This document shows positions 8,790 through 17,259 of a stretch of DNA of 64,000 nt, in pieces. The notes under the pieces are model-generated. The model was not told where the DNA came from. It was given only the letters and a program-made list of their open reading frames with translations, and did no database searches. Positions within the stretch are counted from its first letter, which is position 1. Every line of letters starts with the position of its first letter. A program made the translations under genes and the position numbers. The stretch is from NCBI RefSeq assembly GCF_018688355.1, contig NZ_CP061317.1, positions 124,001 to 188,000 of the forward strand, in the 5' to 3' direction. The DNA is from Polynucleobacter sp. AP-Elch-400A-B2 (lineage in GTDB: Bacteria > Pseudomonadota > Gammaproteobacteria > Burkholderiales > Burkholderiaceae).

Positions 8790-9356
8790 TTATTTGGCTT
8801 GCAAGAAGTTCTTCAGAAGTGCATGACCATGCTCAGAAAGAATCGATTCTGGATGGAATTGCACACCTTCCACCGCGAGTTCTTTATGGCGTACACCCAT
8901 AATCTCACCATCAGAAGAGGTAGCTGTTATCTCAAGAACTACTGGCAATGAGCTCTTTTCAATTGCAAGTGAGTGATAGCGCGTTACTTTGAATGGGTTA
9001 GGTAAATCTTTAAAAACGCCAGCGCCAGTATGGTGAATATCATCGGTCTTGCCATGCATGACTTTCTGGGCGCGAATAATCTTGCCGCCAAATGCTTCAC
9101 CAATCGCTTGGTGCCCAAGGCATACGCCTAGGATTGGAATCTGTCCGGCATAGCGTTGAATCGTAGCCACTGAAATTCCCGCTTCAGCTGGACTGCAGGG
9201 TCCTGGTGAAATGCAAATACGAGCAGGGTTGATCTTGGCAATCTCTTCAACAGAAATTTCATTATTACGGAAGACCTTTACCTCTTCACCAAGCTCTGCA
9301 AAATACTGAACCAGGTTGTAGGTAAATGAATCGTAGTTATCAATCATGAGGAGCAT
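8790..9356 (-). CDS. trpG: Anthranilate synthase component II (glutamine amidotransferase)
   Basis: It supplies ammonia from glutamine to TrpE. This class I amidotransferase has the catalytic Cys in LGVCLGHQ (Cys79) and the His/Glu pair in QFHPES (His168, Glu170). Its 188 residues are the standalone form. In many bacteria this subunit also serves aminodeoxychorismate synthase; no pabB is in view, so double use cannot be judged. It overlaps trpE by 17 bases, which implies coupled, balanced production of the two subunits. Confidence 0.96.
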   Translation of the reverse strand: MLLMIDNYDSFTYNLVQYFAELGEEVKVFRNNEISVEEIAKINPARICISPGPCSPAEAGISVATIQRYAGQIPILGVCLGHQAIGEAFGGKIIRAQKVMHGKTDDIHHTGAGVFKDLPNPFKVTRYHSLAIEKSSLPVVLEITATSSDGEIMGVRHKELAVEGVQFHPESILSEHGHALLKNFLQAK

Positions 9357-10845
9357 CGAGTCCTCCTTGTACTAAGTCAGCTGCCATTAATACTGCTCGA
9401 GCTTTCACTTCAGTTTCTTTCCACTCGGCAGTGGGGTCAGAGTCTGCAACTACACCAGCACCTGCTTGAGAATGCAATACGCCATCACGAATTACACCGG
9501 TGCGAATGGCGATCGCTACATCCATATCCCCAGAGAAGGAGAGATAGCCTACTGCGCCACCATAAACTCCGCGTTTCACAATTTCCATCTCATCAATAAT
9601 TTCCATTGCCCGAATTTTTGGGGCGCCCGATAAAGTGCCGGCAGGGAAGGTTGCGCGCAGAACATCCATATTGCTCATATTGTCTAATAGCTCGCCTTCA
9701 ACGGAGCTCACAATGTGCTGTACGTGAGAGTATTTTTCAATTGACATAGAGTCTGTCACTTTGACAGTTCCAGTCTTTGCAATACGACCTACATCGTTAC
9801 GTGCCAAGTCAATCAACATCACATGCTCAGCAATTTCTTTTGGATCGGCAAGTAATTCTGTAGCAAGGCGCTCATCTTCCTCGGGTGTCGCGCCACGAGG
9901 GCGTGTGCCGGCTAGCGGACGAATCGTCACAATCTTTTGACTCTCACGTTGCTCTTGGCGTACCAAGATCTCTGGTGATGAGCCTACTACCTGCAGATCA
10001 CCAAAGTCATAGAAGTACATATAAGGTGATGGATTCAAAGAGCGTAATGCACGATAGAGAGCAAGCGGTGAATCTGTAAATGGTTTGCTGATACGCTGGC
10101 CAATCACTACCTGCATGCAATCCCCAGCCAAAATATATTCTTTGGTTTTGAGAACAGCGTTTTCAAAATCGACTGCCTTAAATTTGCGAATCAATTCTGT
10201 TTTAGTGCTTGGTAATGAAGCTGGCATACTCACAGGCTTACTTAAGCAAGCAAGTAATTCTTTTAATCGAGCTTGGCCCTTTTCAAAGCTATCTATCACG
10301 CTGGGGTCTGCATAGACAATTAAATAAATACGACCTGCAACGTTATCAACTACTGCTAACTCTTCGGTGAGCATCAATTGAATATCCGGCACACCCAATT
10401 CATCTGGCAGATGGTGTTTTGCTAAACGCGATTCAATATAACGAACCGTGTCATAACCAAAGTAGCCAGCAAGCCCACCACAGAATCGCGGGAGACCGGG
10501 TTGCAACGCCACTTTAAAGCGCTTGAAATACGCGTCTACAAAATCCAATGGGTTGTCATGATTACTTTCAATCACCTTGTCATTGAAGAGCACTTCAGTG
10601 AGTGGGGCATCAGGCGTACCCACTGTTCTCAAAACAGTTTTTGCAGGTAGGCCAATAAAAGAGAATCGCCCAAAGCGCTCACCACCTAAGACAGATTCAA
10701 GTAGATAGGTATTCTTTTGCCCAAAAGCTTGTGTGAGCTTGACGTATAGCGAGAGCGGCGTCTCTAAGTCTGCTAAAACTTCTTTCACCAATGGAATGCG
10801 ATTGAAACCCTGTTTTGCGAGGGCAAGAAATTCTTCGTGCTGCAT
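9340..10845 (-). CDS. trpE: Anthranilate synthase component I
   Basis: It converts chorismate to anthranilate with ammonia from TrpG. The N-terminal regulatory domain contains LLES (48-51), the serine motif that in the family binds feedback tryptophan. The chorismate-binding domain contains RPLAGTRPRG, IDLARNDVGR, HIVSSVEGEL and TFPAGTLSGAPKIRAME. Its 501 residues are normal. Its ATG shares one base with the rpe stop (TAATG), so there is no room for a trp leader peptide or attenuator directly upstream; control must act at rpe or on the TrpE enzyme. Confidence 0.97.
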   Translation of the reverse strand: MQHEEFLALAKQGFNRIPLVKEVLADLETPLSLYVKLTQAFGQKNTYLLESVLGGERFGRFSFIGLPAKTVLRTVGTPDAPLTEVLFNDKVIESNHDNPLDFVDAYFKRFKVALQPGLPRFCGGLAGYFGYDTVRYIESRLAKHHLPDELGVPDIQLMLTEELAVVDNVAGRIYLIVYADPSVIDSFEKGQARLKELLACLSKPVSMPASLPSTKTELIRKFKAVDFENAVLKTKEYILAGDCMQVVIGQRISKPFTDSPLALYRALRSLNPSPYMYFYDFGDLQVVGSSPEILVRQEQRESQKIVTIRPLAGTRPRGATPEEDERLATELLADPKEIAEHVMLIDLARNDVGRIAKTGTVKVTDSMSIEKYSHVQHIVSSVEGELLDNMSNMDVLRATFPAGTLSGAPKIRAMEIIDEMEIVKRGVYGGAVGYLSFSGDMDVAIAIRTGVIRDGVLHSQAGAGVVADSDPTAEWKETEVKARAVLMAADLVQGGLDAPHD

Positions 10846-11570
10846 TACGCTTTTCCTGACGTCGCTAGTTCTGCGCGCATCGCTTTAATCACGTCGGCAT
10901 AATTTTCTTTGCCAAAGATTGCGGAACCAGCAACAAAAGTATCTGCACCAGCTTTGGCTACTTCTGCAATATTGTCGACTTTAATTCCGCCATCCACTTC
11001 AAGACGAATATGGCGACCGGTTTCTTGTTGATAACGATCTAGGCGTGCACGCACTTGAGTAATCTTATCGAGCGTGCTCGGAATAAATGACTGACCACCA
11101 AACCCAGGATTTACGGACATCAATAAAACCAGATCAAGTAAATCAAGTGTGTGATCTAAGTGATGAAGCGGTGTGGCAGGATTTAAAACCAAACCAGCTT
11201 GACAACCTTGATCGCGAATTAAATTAATAGTACGGTTCACATGAGGGCTTGCCTCAGGATGAAAGCTAATCAGGTTTGCACCTGCTTTTGCAAAATCTGG
11301 AATGAGGCGATCTACTGGTTCCACCATGAGGTGCACATCAATCATCGCTGGCTTGCCATCTTTTATTGCATGAGGGCGAATTGCCTTACAAACTAAGGGG
11401 CCAATAGTCAGGTTCGGGACGTAGTGGTTGTCCATCACATCAAAGTGAATCCAGTCTGCACCCGCCATGAGAACATCCTGAACTTCCTTGCCCAGGCAGG
11501 CAAAGTCAGCCGACAAAATGGAGGGGGCAATGACAAACTGGCTATTTGAGAGTGATTTCTGGCTATCCAT
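10845..11570 (-). CDS. rpe: Ribulose-phosphate 3-epimerase
   Basis: It interconverts ribulose 5-phosphate and xylulose 5-phosphate. The TIM-barrel motifs are APSILSADFACLG, HFDVMDNHYVPN, DVHLMVEP, MSVNPGFGGQSF and EVDGGI, with the metal-binding His and Asp residues in these segments. It has 241 residues. It heads the trp gene run and is fused to trpE by a one-base stop/start overlap. The link makes sense because PRPP made from pentose phosphates is needed by TrpD. It is divergent from apaG with about 50 bases between, which must hold its promoter. Confidence 0.96.
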   Translation of the reverse strand: MDSQKSLSNSQFVIAPSILSADFACLGKEVQDVLMAGADWIHFDVMDNHYVPNLTIGPLVCKAIRPHAIKDGKPAMIDVHLMVEPVDRLIPDFAKAGANLISFHPEASPHVNRTINLIRDQGCQAGLVLNPATPLHHLDHTLDLLDLVLLMSVNPGFGGQSFIPSTLDKITQVRARLDRYQQETGRHIRLEVDGGIKVDNIAEVAKAGADTFVAGSAIFGKENYADVIKAMRAELATSGKA

Positions 11571-11619
11571 CCCTAGATTCTAGCTTGCAGTTGAGCTTAG
11601 GATGGAGCAGAATTCGAGC

Positions 11620-11994
11620 ATGAATCCTCATGAAATCAGCATTACGGTTAAAACCCAATATTTGGCCGACCAGTCTGACCCCGATAATCGTCAGTTTGCC
11701 TTTGCCTACACGGTCGCTATTAAAAATACCGGTACGGCCAGCATTCAGCTCATTGCTCGCCATTGGTTCATCACCGATGGGGATAACGATGTCCAAGAGG
11801 TCCGTGGGCTGGGGGTGGTAGGCCAACAACCCCTTTTGCGGTCAGGGGAACAGTTTGAGTACACCAGTTGGGCCACCTTACCAACGCCGGCGGGAACCAT
11901 GCGTGGGGAGTATTTCTGTGTCACTGAAGAAGCTCAGTTTTTCCAGGCCCCCATCCCTGAATTTGCCTTGGTGATGCCCAGAACCTTGCACTAG
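11620..11994 (+). CDS. apaG: ApaG protein (Co2+/Mg2+ efflux-associated, DUF525)
   Basis: A single-domain beta-sandwich protein of 124 residues, matching E. coli ApaG (125) nearly end to end: SDPDNRQFAFAYTV, RHWFITD, VRGLGVVGQQP and a PAGTMRGEYFC stretch before the C terminus. The family has a fibronectin-like fold and an unclear role, linked to cobalt/magnesium resistance in Salmonella. An in-frame ATG at 11602 would add six residues; I chose 11620 by family length. It is not next to apaH or rsmA as in enterics, but next to rpe and mltA. Confidence 0.93.
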   Translation: MNPHEISITVKTQYLADQSDPDNRQFAFAYTVAIKNTGTASIQLIARHWFITDGDNDVQEVRGLGVVGQQPLLRSGEQFEYTSWATLPTPAGTMRGEYFCVTEEAQFFQAPIPEFALVMPRTLH

Positions 11995-12007
11995 GTTCTT
12001 AAAAACC

Positions 12008-12121
12008 CTATTTTTTGCCCTTACCTGTCCAAAGGACGATAAAAAGCAGGAGGGCTAATGCTAGGCCACCCTCCAAGACAAACAAGATCATGGGGTATTC
12101 ATCGAGTACATTGGCAATCAT
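12008..12121 (-). CDS. Possible 37-residue single-span membrane protein, antisense to the mltA start
   Basis: The minus-strand ORF encodes a short acidic N terminus, one hydrophobic segment (ILFVLEGGLALALLLFIVLW) and a basic tail (TGKGKK), an ordered inside-positive single-span layout. Its ATG at 12121 overlaps the proposed mltA ATG at 12120 on the opposite strand. A weak GGA lies 10 bases upstream. It ends 14 bases after the convergent apaG stop and fills the apaG-mltA gap exactly. The frame is open further upstream to 12232, but that part is antisense to the MltA signal peptide and looks non-coding. It could still be chance. Confidence 0.4.
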   Translation of the reverse strand: MIANVLDEYPMILFVLEGGLALALLLFIVLWTGKGKK

Positions 12122-13274
12122 GATTTCTATATCCAAATTGATAAGTCGCAAAAATACTTCGCAAGTCTTTGTCTGCAGTGTATTCGTTATCAGTATTGCG
12201 AGCTTATTGGCTGCTTGCTCTACCCCTTCCACCCGTGGATCTGGTTATCGATCTAGTGGCGCTGCTCCAACTAGCTACAGCTCCTCAATCGCCAGCTTCC
12301 GATCTATTTCCTGGCAGGACTTACCTGGCTGGCAAGAGGATGATTTAACCCAAGCTTGGCCAGCTTGGCTCAAGAGTTGTGATGCCCTGCGTAAACGTAA
12401 TAGTGAAATGAATTGGCGCCAGGTATGCGCTCAAGTCGGTAACGTTTCAGGCCGTGATGAACGTGCAATTCGTCAATACTTTGAGGGAAATTTTCAGGCA
12501 TACGAAGTACGTAACAGCGCTACAGGCAACGAATCAGGGCTAATCACCGGTTATTACGAGCCCGTCATGGATGGCTCTCAGACCCGCACAGCCACTTACC
12601 CTGTCCCTTTGTATGGCCTGCCAAATGCCTGGAAAGGCTCAAAGCCAAGCCCTGCGCCAGCACGTGCAGAACTGATGAGTACTGGAGTGCTGCGAGGTTC
12701 AGAAATCGCCTGGGTGCAAGATCCCGTAGCTGCTGCCTTTATGCAAATTCAGGGCTCTGGAAAAATTCGTTTAGAAGATGGGCGTGTATTACGACTTGGT
12801 TATGCCGGAACTAATGATCAGCCGTTTAAGTCTTTTGCCCAGTGGTTGCTCGATCGCAAGGAAATCACGCGCGGTGAGGCAACGATGCAGGGCATTTCTG
12901 CATGGGCCAAGCGCAACCCTGGCCGAGTAGAGGAGATGCTCAATGCCAATCCTCGATTTGTATTCTTTAAAGAGTTGCCGAGTAATGTCAGTCCTGATCT
13001 AGGTCCTAATGGTGCCCTAGGAGTGCCTTTAACAGCCGAACGTAGTATTGCCATTGATCTGAAGGCGATGCCCTTAGGTGCCCCAGTCTTCTTGAGTACT
13101 ACCAAACCCTTGAGTAGTCAGACCTTGCAAAAGTTGGTGATGGCCCAAGATACAGGTAAAGCCATTGTGGGCGGGGTGCGAGCAGATTACTATTGGGGAT
13201 CAGGAGATTCTGCAGGTGAGTTAGCGGGACGCATGAAGCAAGATGGCAAGATGTGGTTATTGTTGCCACGCTGA
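12120..13274 (+). CDS. mltA: Membrane-bound lytic murein transglycosylase A (lipoprotein)
   Basis: It cleaves the MurNAc-GlcNAc bond of peptidoglycan to form 1,6-anhydro products. From ATG 12120 the protein has 384 residues: a signal peptide, a lipobox LLAAC that predicts an outer-membrane lipoprotein, the MltA barrel domain with YYEPVMDGS and later IQGSGKIRLEDG, and a C-terminal 3D domain with MAQDTGKAI, RADYYWG and AGRMKQDGKMWLLLP, where the catalytic Asp is expected. The frame is open from 12015, but those residues are unlikely. TTG at 12138 is an alternative start that would leave some room for the opposite small ORF. Confidence 0.93.
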   Translation: MISISKLISRKNTSQVFVCSVFVISIASLLAACSTPSTRGSGYRSSGAAPTSYSSSIASFRSISWQDLPGWQEDDLTQAWPAWLKSCDALRKRNSEMNWRQVCAQVGNVSGRDERAIRQYFEGNFQAYEVRNSATGNESGLITGYYEPVMDGSQTRTATYPVPLYGLPNAWKGSKPSPAPARAELMSTGVLRGSEIAWVQDPVAAAFMQIQGSGKIRLEDGRVLRLGYAGTNDQPFKSFAQWLLDRKEITRGEATMQGISAWAKRNPGRVEEMLNANPRFVFFKELPSNVSPDLGPNGALGVPLTAERSIAIDLKAMPLGAPVFLSTTKPLSSQTLQKLVMAQDTGKAIVGGVRADYYWGSGDSAGELAGRMKQDGKMWLLLPR

Positions 13275-13298
13275 ACAAATTATTTTTGAAAGAGATCG

Positions 13299-14075
13299 AT
13301 GACCTACAACACCATATTGACTGAAGTAGATGGCAAAGTTGCCGTCATTACTCTCAATCGTCCTCAGGTATTAAATGCTCTTAATGATGAGTTAATGAAT
13401 GAGTTGGGTAAGGCGCTGTTGGGTTTTGATGCTGACAACAATATTGGATGCATCATCGTCACCGGTAGTGAAAAAGCTTTTGCCGCGGGCGCGGATATTG
13501 CAACGATGGCCAAGTATGGTTTTGCCGATGTTTATCGTAGTGGCTTTATTTCTCGTAACTGGGAAGAGATCAAAAAAGTACGTAAGCCAGTAATTGCAGC
13601 AGTGTCTGGATATGCTCTTGGTGGTGGGTGTGAGTTGGCGATGATGTGCGACACCATCATGGCCGCTGATAATGCAAAGTTTGCTCAACCAGAGGTGAAG
13701 TTGGGAATCATTCCTGGCGCTGGTGGTACGCAACGTTTGCCCCGCGCAGTCTCAAAAGCCAAGGCAATGGATTTGGCGCTGACCGGACGGATGATGGATG
13801 CGGCTGAAGCCGAGCGCTCTGGTCTTGTTGCCCGTATTTTCCCGCAAGCAGATTTGCTAAAAGAAGTGAAGGCAATTGCTGCGACGATTGCAGAGATGCC
13901 ACTGCTGACTGCGATGATGGTGAAAGAGGCAATCAATGCCGCATATGAAACTACGCTATCAGAAGGGATGCACCTTGAGCGTCGTTTATTCCATTCATGT
14001 TTTGCAACTCATGATCAAAAAGAAGGTATGGCAGCTTTTATGGAAAAGCGCCCAGCGAAATTTACGAACTCGTAA
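13299..14075 (+). CDS. Enoyl-CoA hydratase/isomerase family protein
   Basis: A crotonase-fold enzyme of 258 residues, the classical short enoyl-CoA hydratase length. The oxyanion-hole segments are KAFAAGADI (59-67) and GYALGGGCELA (104-114). Both catalytic glutamates of true hydratases are present (Glu112 and Glu132 in PEVKLGIIPGAGGTQRLPR), so hydration of trans-2-enoyl-CoA is the likely reaction. It could serve fatty acid or aromatic acid breakdown; no other beta-oxidation gene is nearby. It starts 24 bases after mltA with an AAAGAGA ribosome site. Confidence 0.9.
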   Translation: MTYNTILTEVDGKVAVITLNRPQVLNALNDELMNELGKALLGFDADNNIGCIIVTGSEKAFAAGADIATMAKYGFADVYRSGFISRNWEEIKKVRKPVIAAVSGYALGGGCELAMMCDTIMAADNAKFAQPEVKLGIIPGAGGTQRLPRAVSKAKAMDLALTGRMMDAAEAERSGLVARIFPQADLLKEVKAIAATIAEMPLLTAMMVKEAINAAYETTLSEGMHLERRLFHSCFATHDQKEGMAAFMEKRPAKFTNS

Positions 14076-14097
14076 AAATTTCAGCACTCAGAGTAAA

Positions 14098-15291
14098 TTA
14101 TTTTTCTAAGTAGCGTTGAGCTAGCTTGACCCAGTAGCTGACGCCTACTGGGATCAGGGCGTCATTAAAGTCATACGAAGGATTATGAAGATGGCATGGA
14201 CCCATGCCATGACCTACCGAGCGGTGATCGCCATCACCGTTACCTAGAAACACATAGCAACCCGGTTTCTCTAGGAGCATGAACGCAAAGTCTTCTGCGC
14301 CCATGGTTGGATCAATAGAGGTATTAACGTTTTGCGCTCCAACCAACTCACTCATGACCTCGCTTGCAAAATGTACTTCCTTGTCATGATTAATGAGCGG
14401 AGGATAATTGCGAGTAAAGCCGACTTCTGCCTGACAGTCAAATGCGCTAGCTACATTGTGTGAGATCTCTCTCAAACGTTGTTCAATTAAATCCAGGACT
14501 TCGATAGTAAATGTGCGAACGGTTCCACCAATAAACGCACTATCTGGAATGACGTTACTTGTCTCACCCGCATGGAACTGCGTTACCGATAACACTGCCG
14601 CATCTACTGGGCGCTTATTGCGTGTAATGATGCTTTGCAGGGCTTGCACAACTTGAGTACCAGCAAGTACGGGATCAGCACTATTGTGTGGCAAGGCGGC
14701 ATGCCCGCCTTTACCACGGATGGTAATTTCAAAAGTATTACTAGAAGCCATCATCGGACCAGACGTCACGCCAAAATGACCTTCGGCAAGTCCTGGCCAG
14801 TTATGCAGACCAAAGACAGCATCGCAAGGAAATTGTTTAAAGAGTCCATCGTTAATCATCTCTTGCGCGCCAGCACCACCTTCTTCTGCTGGCTGAAAAA
14901 TGAAAATTACCGAACCGGTAAAGTCTCGATGATTGGATAAGTACTGAGCGGCACCCAATAGCATGGCAGTGTGACCATCATGGCCACAGGCATGCATCTT
15001 GCCGGGGTTCTTTGAAGTATGTTCAAAGTTATTGTGTTCTTGTAATGGCAGCGCATCCATGTCGGCACGCAATCCAACCATCTTGCCTAGACCTAAGTCT
15101 CCATTCAGTCTTCCGACAACTCCAGTTTTTCCAAGGCCACGATAAACCGTAATTCCCCAACTCGAAAGTGCTTCAGCTACGAGATCGGAAGTGCGATTTT
15201 CTTCAAAGCGCAATTCTGGATGCGCATGAATATTGCGGCGAATCTCTTGAATAGCTGATGCAGAGCCTATGATTTCTGGAAGTAATCGCAT
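14098..15291 (-). CDS. M20 family amidohydrolase (HipO/AmhX-type)
   Basis: A metal-dependent amidohydrolase of 397 residues that would split N-acyl amino acids such as hippurate. Metal ligands are in MHACGHDGH (Cys102 and His104), the catalytic and ligand glutamates in QPAEEGGAG (136-137), and another ligand His near the end in CHLHNPSYDFND. The small dimerisation domain lies at about 185-295. Substrate is not predictable. It is convergent with the enoyl-CoA hydratase gene and 20 bases downstream of bioD on the same strand, so it may be carried by the bio transcript. Confidence 0.88.
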   Translation of the reverse strand: MRLLPEIIGSASAIQEIRRNIHAHPELRFEENRTSDLVAEALSSWGITVYRGLGKTGVVGRLNGDLGLGKMVGLRADMDALPLQEHNNFEHTSKNPGKMHACGHDGHTAMLLGAAQYLSNHRDFTGSVIFIFQPAEEGGAGAQEMINDGLFKQFPCDAVFGLHNWPGLAEGHFGVTSGPMMASSNTFEITIRGKGGHAALPHNSADPVLAGTQVVQALQSIITRNKRPVDAAVLSVTQFHAGETSNVIPDSAFIGGTVRTFTIEVLDLIEQRLREISHNVASAFDCQAEVGFTRNYPPLINHDKEVHFASEVMSELVGAQNVNTSIDPTMGAEDFAFMLLEKPGCYVFLGNGDGDHRSVGHGMGPCHLHNPSYDFNDALIPVGVSYWVKLAQRYLEK

Positions 15292-15310
15292 AATTCCATC
15301 TTATCTGAAT

Positions 15311-16033
15311 TTACCCTGGCAGTTTTATATGTTCTGCAGCAAACCCTAAGGCCTCAATGGCATAGGGGGCATTCTCTAATTTCTGAAGCTGCTGAGGAAG
15401 AGTCGGAACAAGACCTAAAAAAGGCGCAAAAATTCGGTCCTTAAGGGTTTGAATATTTTCAGCTAACAGAGGCATTTCCTCTGAAAGTGTGTTGGCTACC
15501 CAACCCGCAATTGTCAGCTGGCGTGACACAATAGCTTCACAAGTGAGTAGGGCATGATTAATGCAACCCAAGCGCATGCCCACAACGAGAATGACGGGTA
15601 AATCCATCGCCTGCGCTACATCCCCCAAATCTTCCTGCTCATTTAATGGGACTAAAAACCCACCGGCACCTTCAACCACTACCGAATCAAATACTGAATC
15701 CAATATATTGAATTCATCTAAGATCAGAGTGGCATCTAAATGCACATTATTTTGCTGGGCAACGAGATGAGGGGCTGCCGCAACATCCAGAACAAATGGA
15801 CAAAGACTTTGCTCGCCAGGATTGAGTCCTGAAGCAATGCGCAATGTTTCTAAATCTTCATTGAGTTTTCGGCCGCCAGTATCAACATAAGTGCCCGCAA
15901 CCACAGGTTTGAAACCTATTGCGCGATTACCAGCTTCTCTCAGTTTAAGAATGAGTGCGCCGCTCACTAAAGTTTTACCAACTTCAGTATCAGTGCCCGT
16001 AACAAAAAAACCGGTAGATGTACTCAGTGTCAT
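15311..16033 (-). CDS. bioD: Dethiobiotin synthetase
   Basis: It closes the ureido ring of dethiobiotin from 7,8-diaminopelargonate, CO2 and ATP. The P-loop GTDTEVGKT is at 13-21 and the family segment VVEGAGGFLVPL is at about 119-130. Its 240 residues are typical. It overlaps bioF by four bases in bioA-bioF-bioD. Confidence 0.96.
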   Translation of the reverse strand: MTLSTSTGFFVTGTDTEVGKTLVSGALILKLREAGNRAIGFKPVVAGTYVDTGGRKLNEDLETLRIASGLNPGEQSLCPFVLDVAAAPHLVAQQNNVHLDATLILDEFNILDSVFDSVVVEGAGGFLVPLNEQEDLGDVAQAMDLPVILVVGMRLGCINHALLTCEAIVSRQLTIAGWVANTLSEEMPLLAENIQTLKDRIFAPFLGLVPTLPQQLQKLENAPYAIEALGFAAEHIKLPG

Positions 16034-17259
16034 AAATTACTTTTTACTTCTTGCTCAATTGCCTGCAATGTCTTGATCAGCTGGCGTAAGTCATCAGCAC
16101 TATGGTTTGCAGAAAAAGTAATGCGTAGACGAGAGCTGCCAACGGGCACGGTAGGTGGTCGAATGGCTGGAATCCAATAACCCGCCTCATCTAAAAGCTT
16201 GGCGGCTGCTAATGCGCTGGCATTGCTTCCTAAGATTACTGGCTGTATTGGGGTGGATGAAGGTGTTTTTTCCCAGTCTTGGAAAGTCATTTCATCACGC
16301 CAAATCTGAATCAGTTGATTTAATTGCTTGCGACGTGCAATACCTTCCTTGCCCTCGATGAGTTCCAGGCTGGTAAGTAGAGTGTGTGCAATCGCTGGCG
16401 GCGTAGCAGTACTGTAAATATAGGGGCGCCCTTTTTGGATGAGCCATTCAATAAAGGATGCGGCTGCACAAATAAATGCGCCGCTGACGCCAGCTGCTTT
16501 GCCAAGCGTGCCAATGTAAATAATTCTTTCTGAATGTACTCCCGATTGCTCTAGAATCCCATGGCCAAGTTCGCCAAGTATGCCAAAGCCATGCGCATCA
16601 TCTACCATCAGTAGCGCATCATATTGTTCGGCAAGTTGAAGTAGATTTTTTACGGGCGCGATATCCCCATCCATGCTGAAGACACCATCGACCACAATCA
16701 ATTTGAGCGAGTGCGTATCTTGCTGTAATGCTTCTTCTAGAAAGTCGAGATTTTGGTGATCAAACAAAGTCACTTGGGCTTTAGTTTGTGAACTTGCTAG
16801 ACGTACACCATCAATTAAAGAGGCATGATTAAGTTTGGCCGAATAAATACTGACTTCACCTGGATTGGTAAGTCTACTGAGACCCGTAATAGCGGTGATA
16901 TTTGCAAGATAGCCAGTACTAAAGAACAATGCTCTTACATTGGGAATATATTTACTCTCACAAGCGGCTAATTTTTGTTCAAGTAAGTCATGTGCAACGC
17001 TATGGCCGCTGATTAAGTGTGATGCACCGCTTCCAACCCCATATCGCTTTGCACCTTCCGCAAGCGCAGCAACTAACTCAGGGTGATTGGCTAGGCCTAA
17101 GTAGTCGTTACTACAAAACGCCTTAAGTTCTCGTTGATCAACCTGGGCCTTGGTATCACAGGGTGACGCAGTGGTGCGTAATTTACGTCTGAGTAACTGC
17201 GCATCTAGATTGGCAATCTGGTGTTCTGCCATATCTCGAGCTTTAAAGTTTGTACTCAT
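16030..17259 (-). CDS. bioF: 8-amino-7-oxononanoate synthase
   Basis: A PLP enzyme of the alpha-oxoamine synthase family that condenses pimeloyl-ACP/CoA with alanine. The PLP lysine is Lys254 in GTLGKAAGVSG, with the cofactor Asp in VDDAHGFG (219-226). The 409 residues include the usual N-terminal NDYLGLANHP and a C-terminal RPPTVPVGSSRLRI segment. It starts inside the bioA stop (ATGA overlap) and overlaps bioD. Confidence 0.96.
   Translation of the reverse strand: MSTNFKARDMAEHQIANLDAQLLRRKLRTTASPCDTKAQVDQRELKAFCSNDYLGLANHPELVAALAEGAKRYGVGSGASHLISGHSVAHDLLEQKLAACESKYIPNVRALFFSTGYLANITAITGLSRLTNPGEVSIYSAKLNHASLIDGVRLASSQTKAQVTLFDHQNLDFLEEALQQDTHSLKLIVVDGVFSMDGDIAPVKNLLQLAEQYDALLMVDDAHGFGILGELGHGILEQSGVHSERIIYIGTLGKAAGVSGAFICAAASFIEWLIQKGRPYIYSTATPPAIAHTLLTSLELIEGKEGIARRKQLNQLIQIWRDEMTFQDWEKTPSSTPIQPVILGSNASALAAAKLLDEAGYWIPAIRPPTVPVGSSRLRITFSANHSADDLRQLIKTLQAIEQEVKSNL

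Noticed and set aside
11573..11583. CTAGATTCTAG palindrome just upstream of rpe
   Set aside because: Only five paired bases per side and it coincides with the expected ribosome-binding region; too weak to call an operator.
12122..12232. Upstream extension of the small antisense ORF to a longer 74-residue form
   Set aside because: This part is antisense to the MltA signal-peptide region and gives a protein-unlike sequence; only the 37-residue part looks like a membrane protein.
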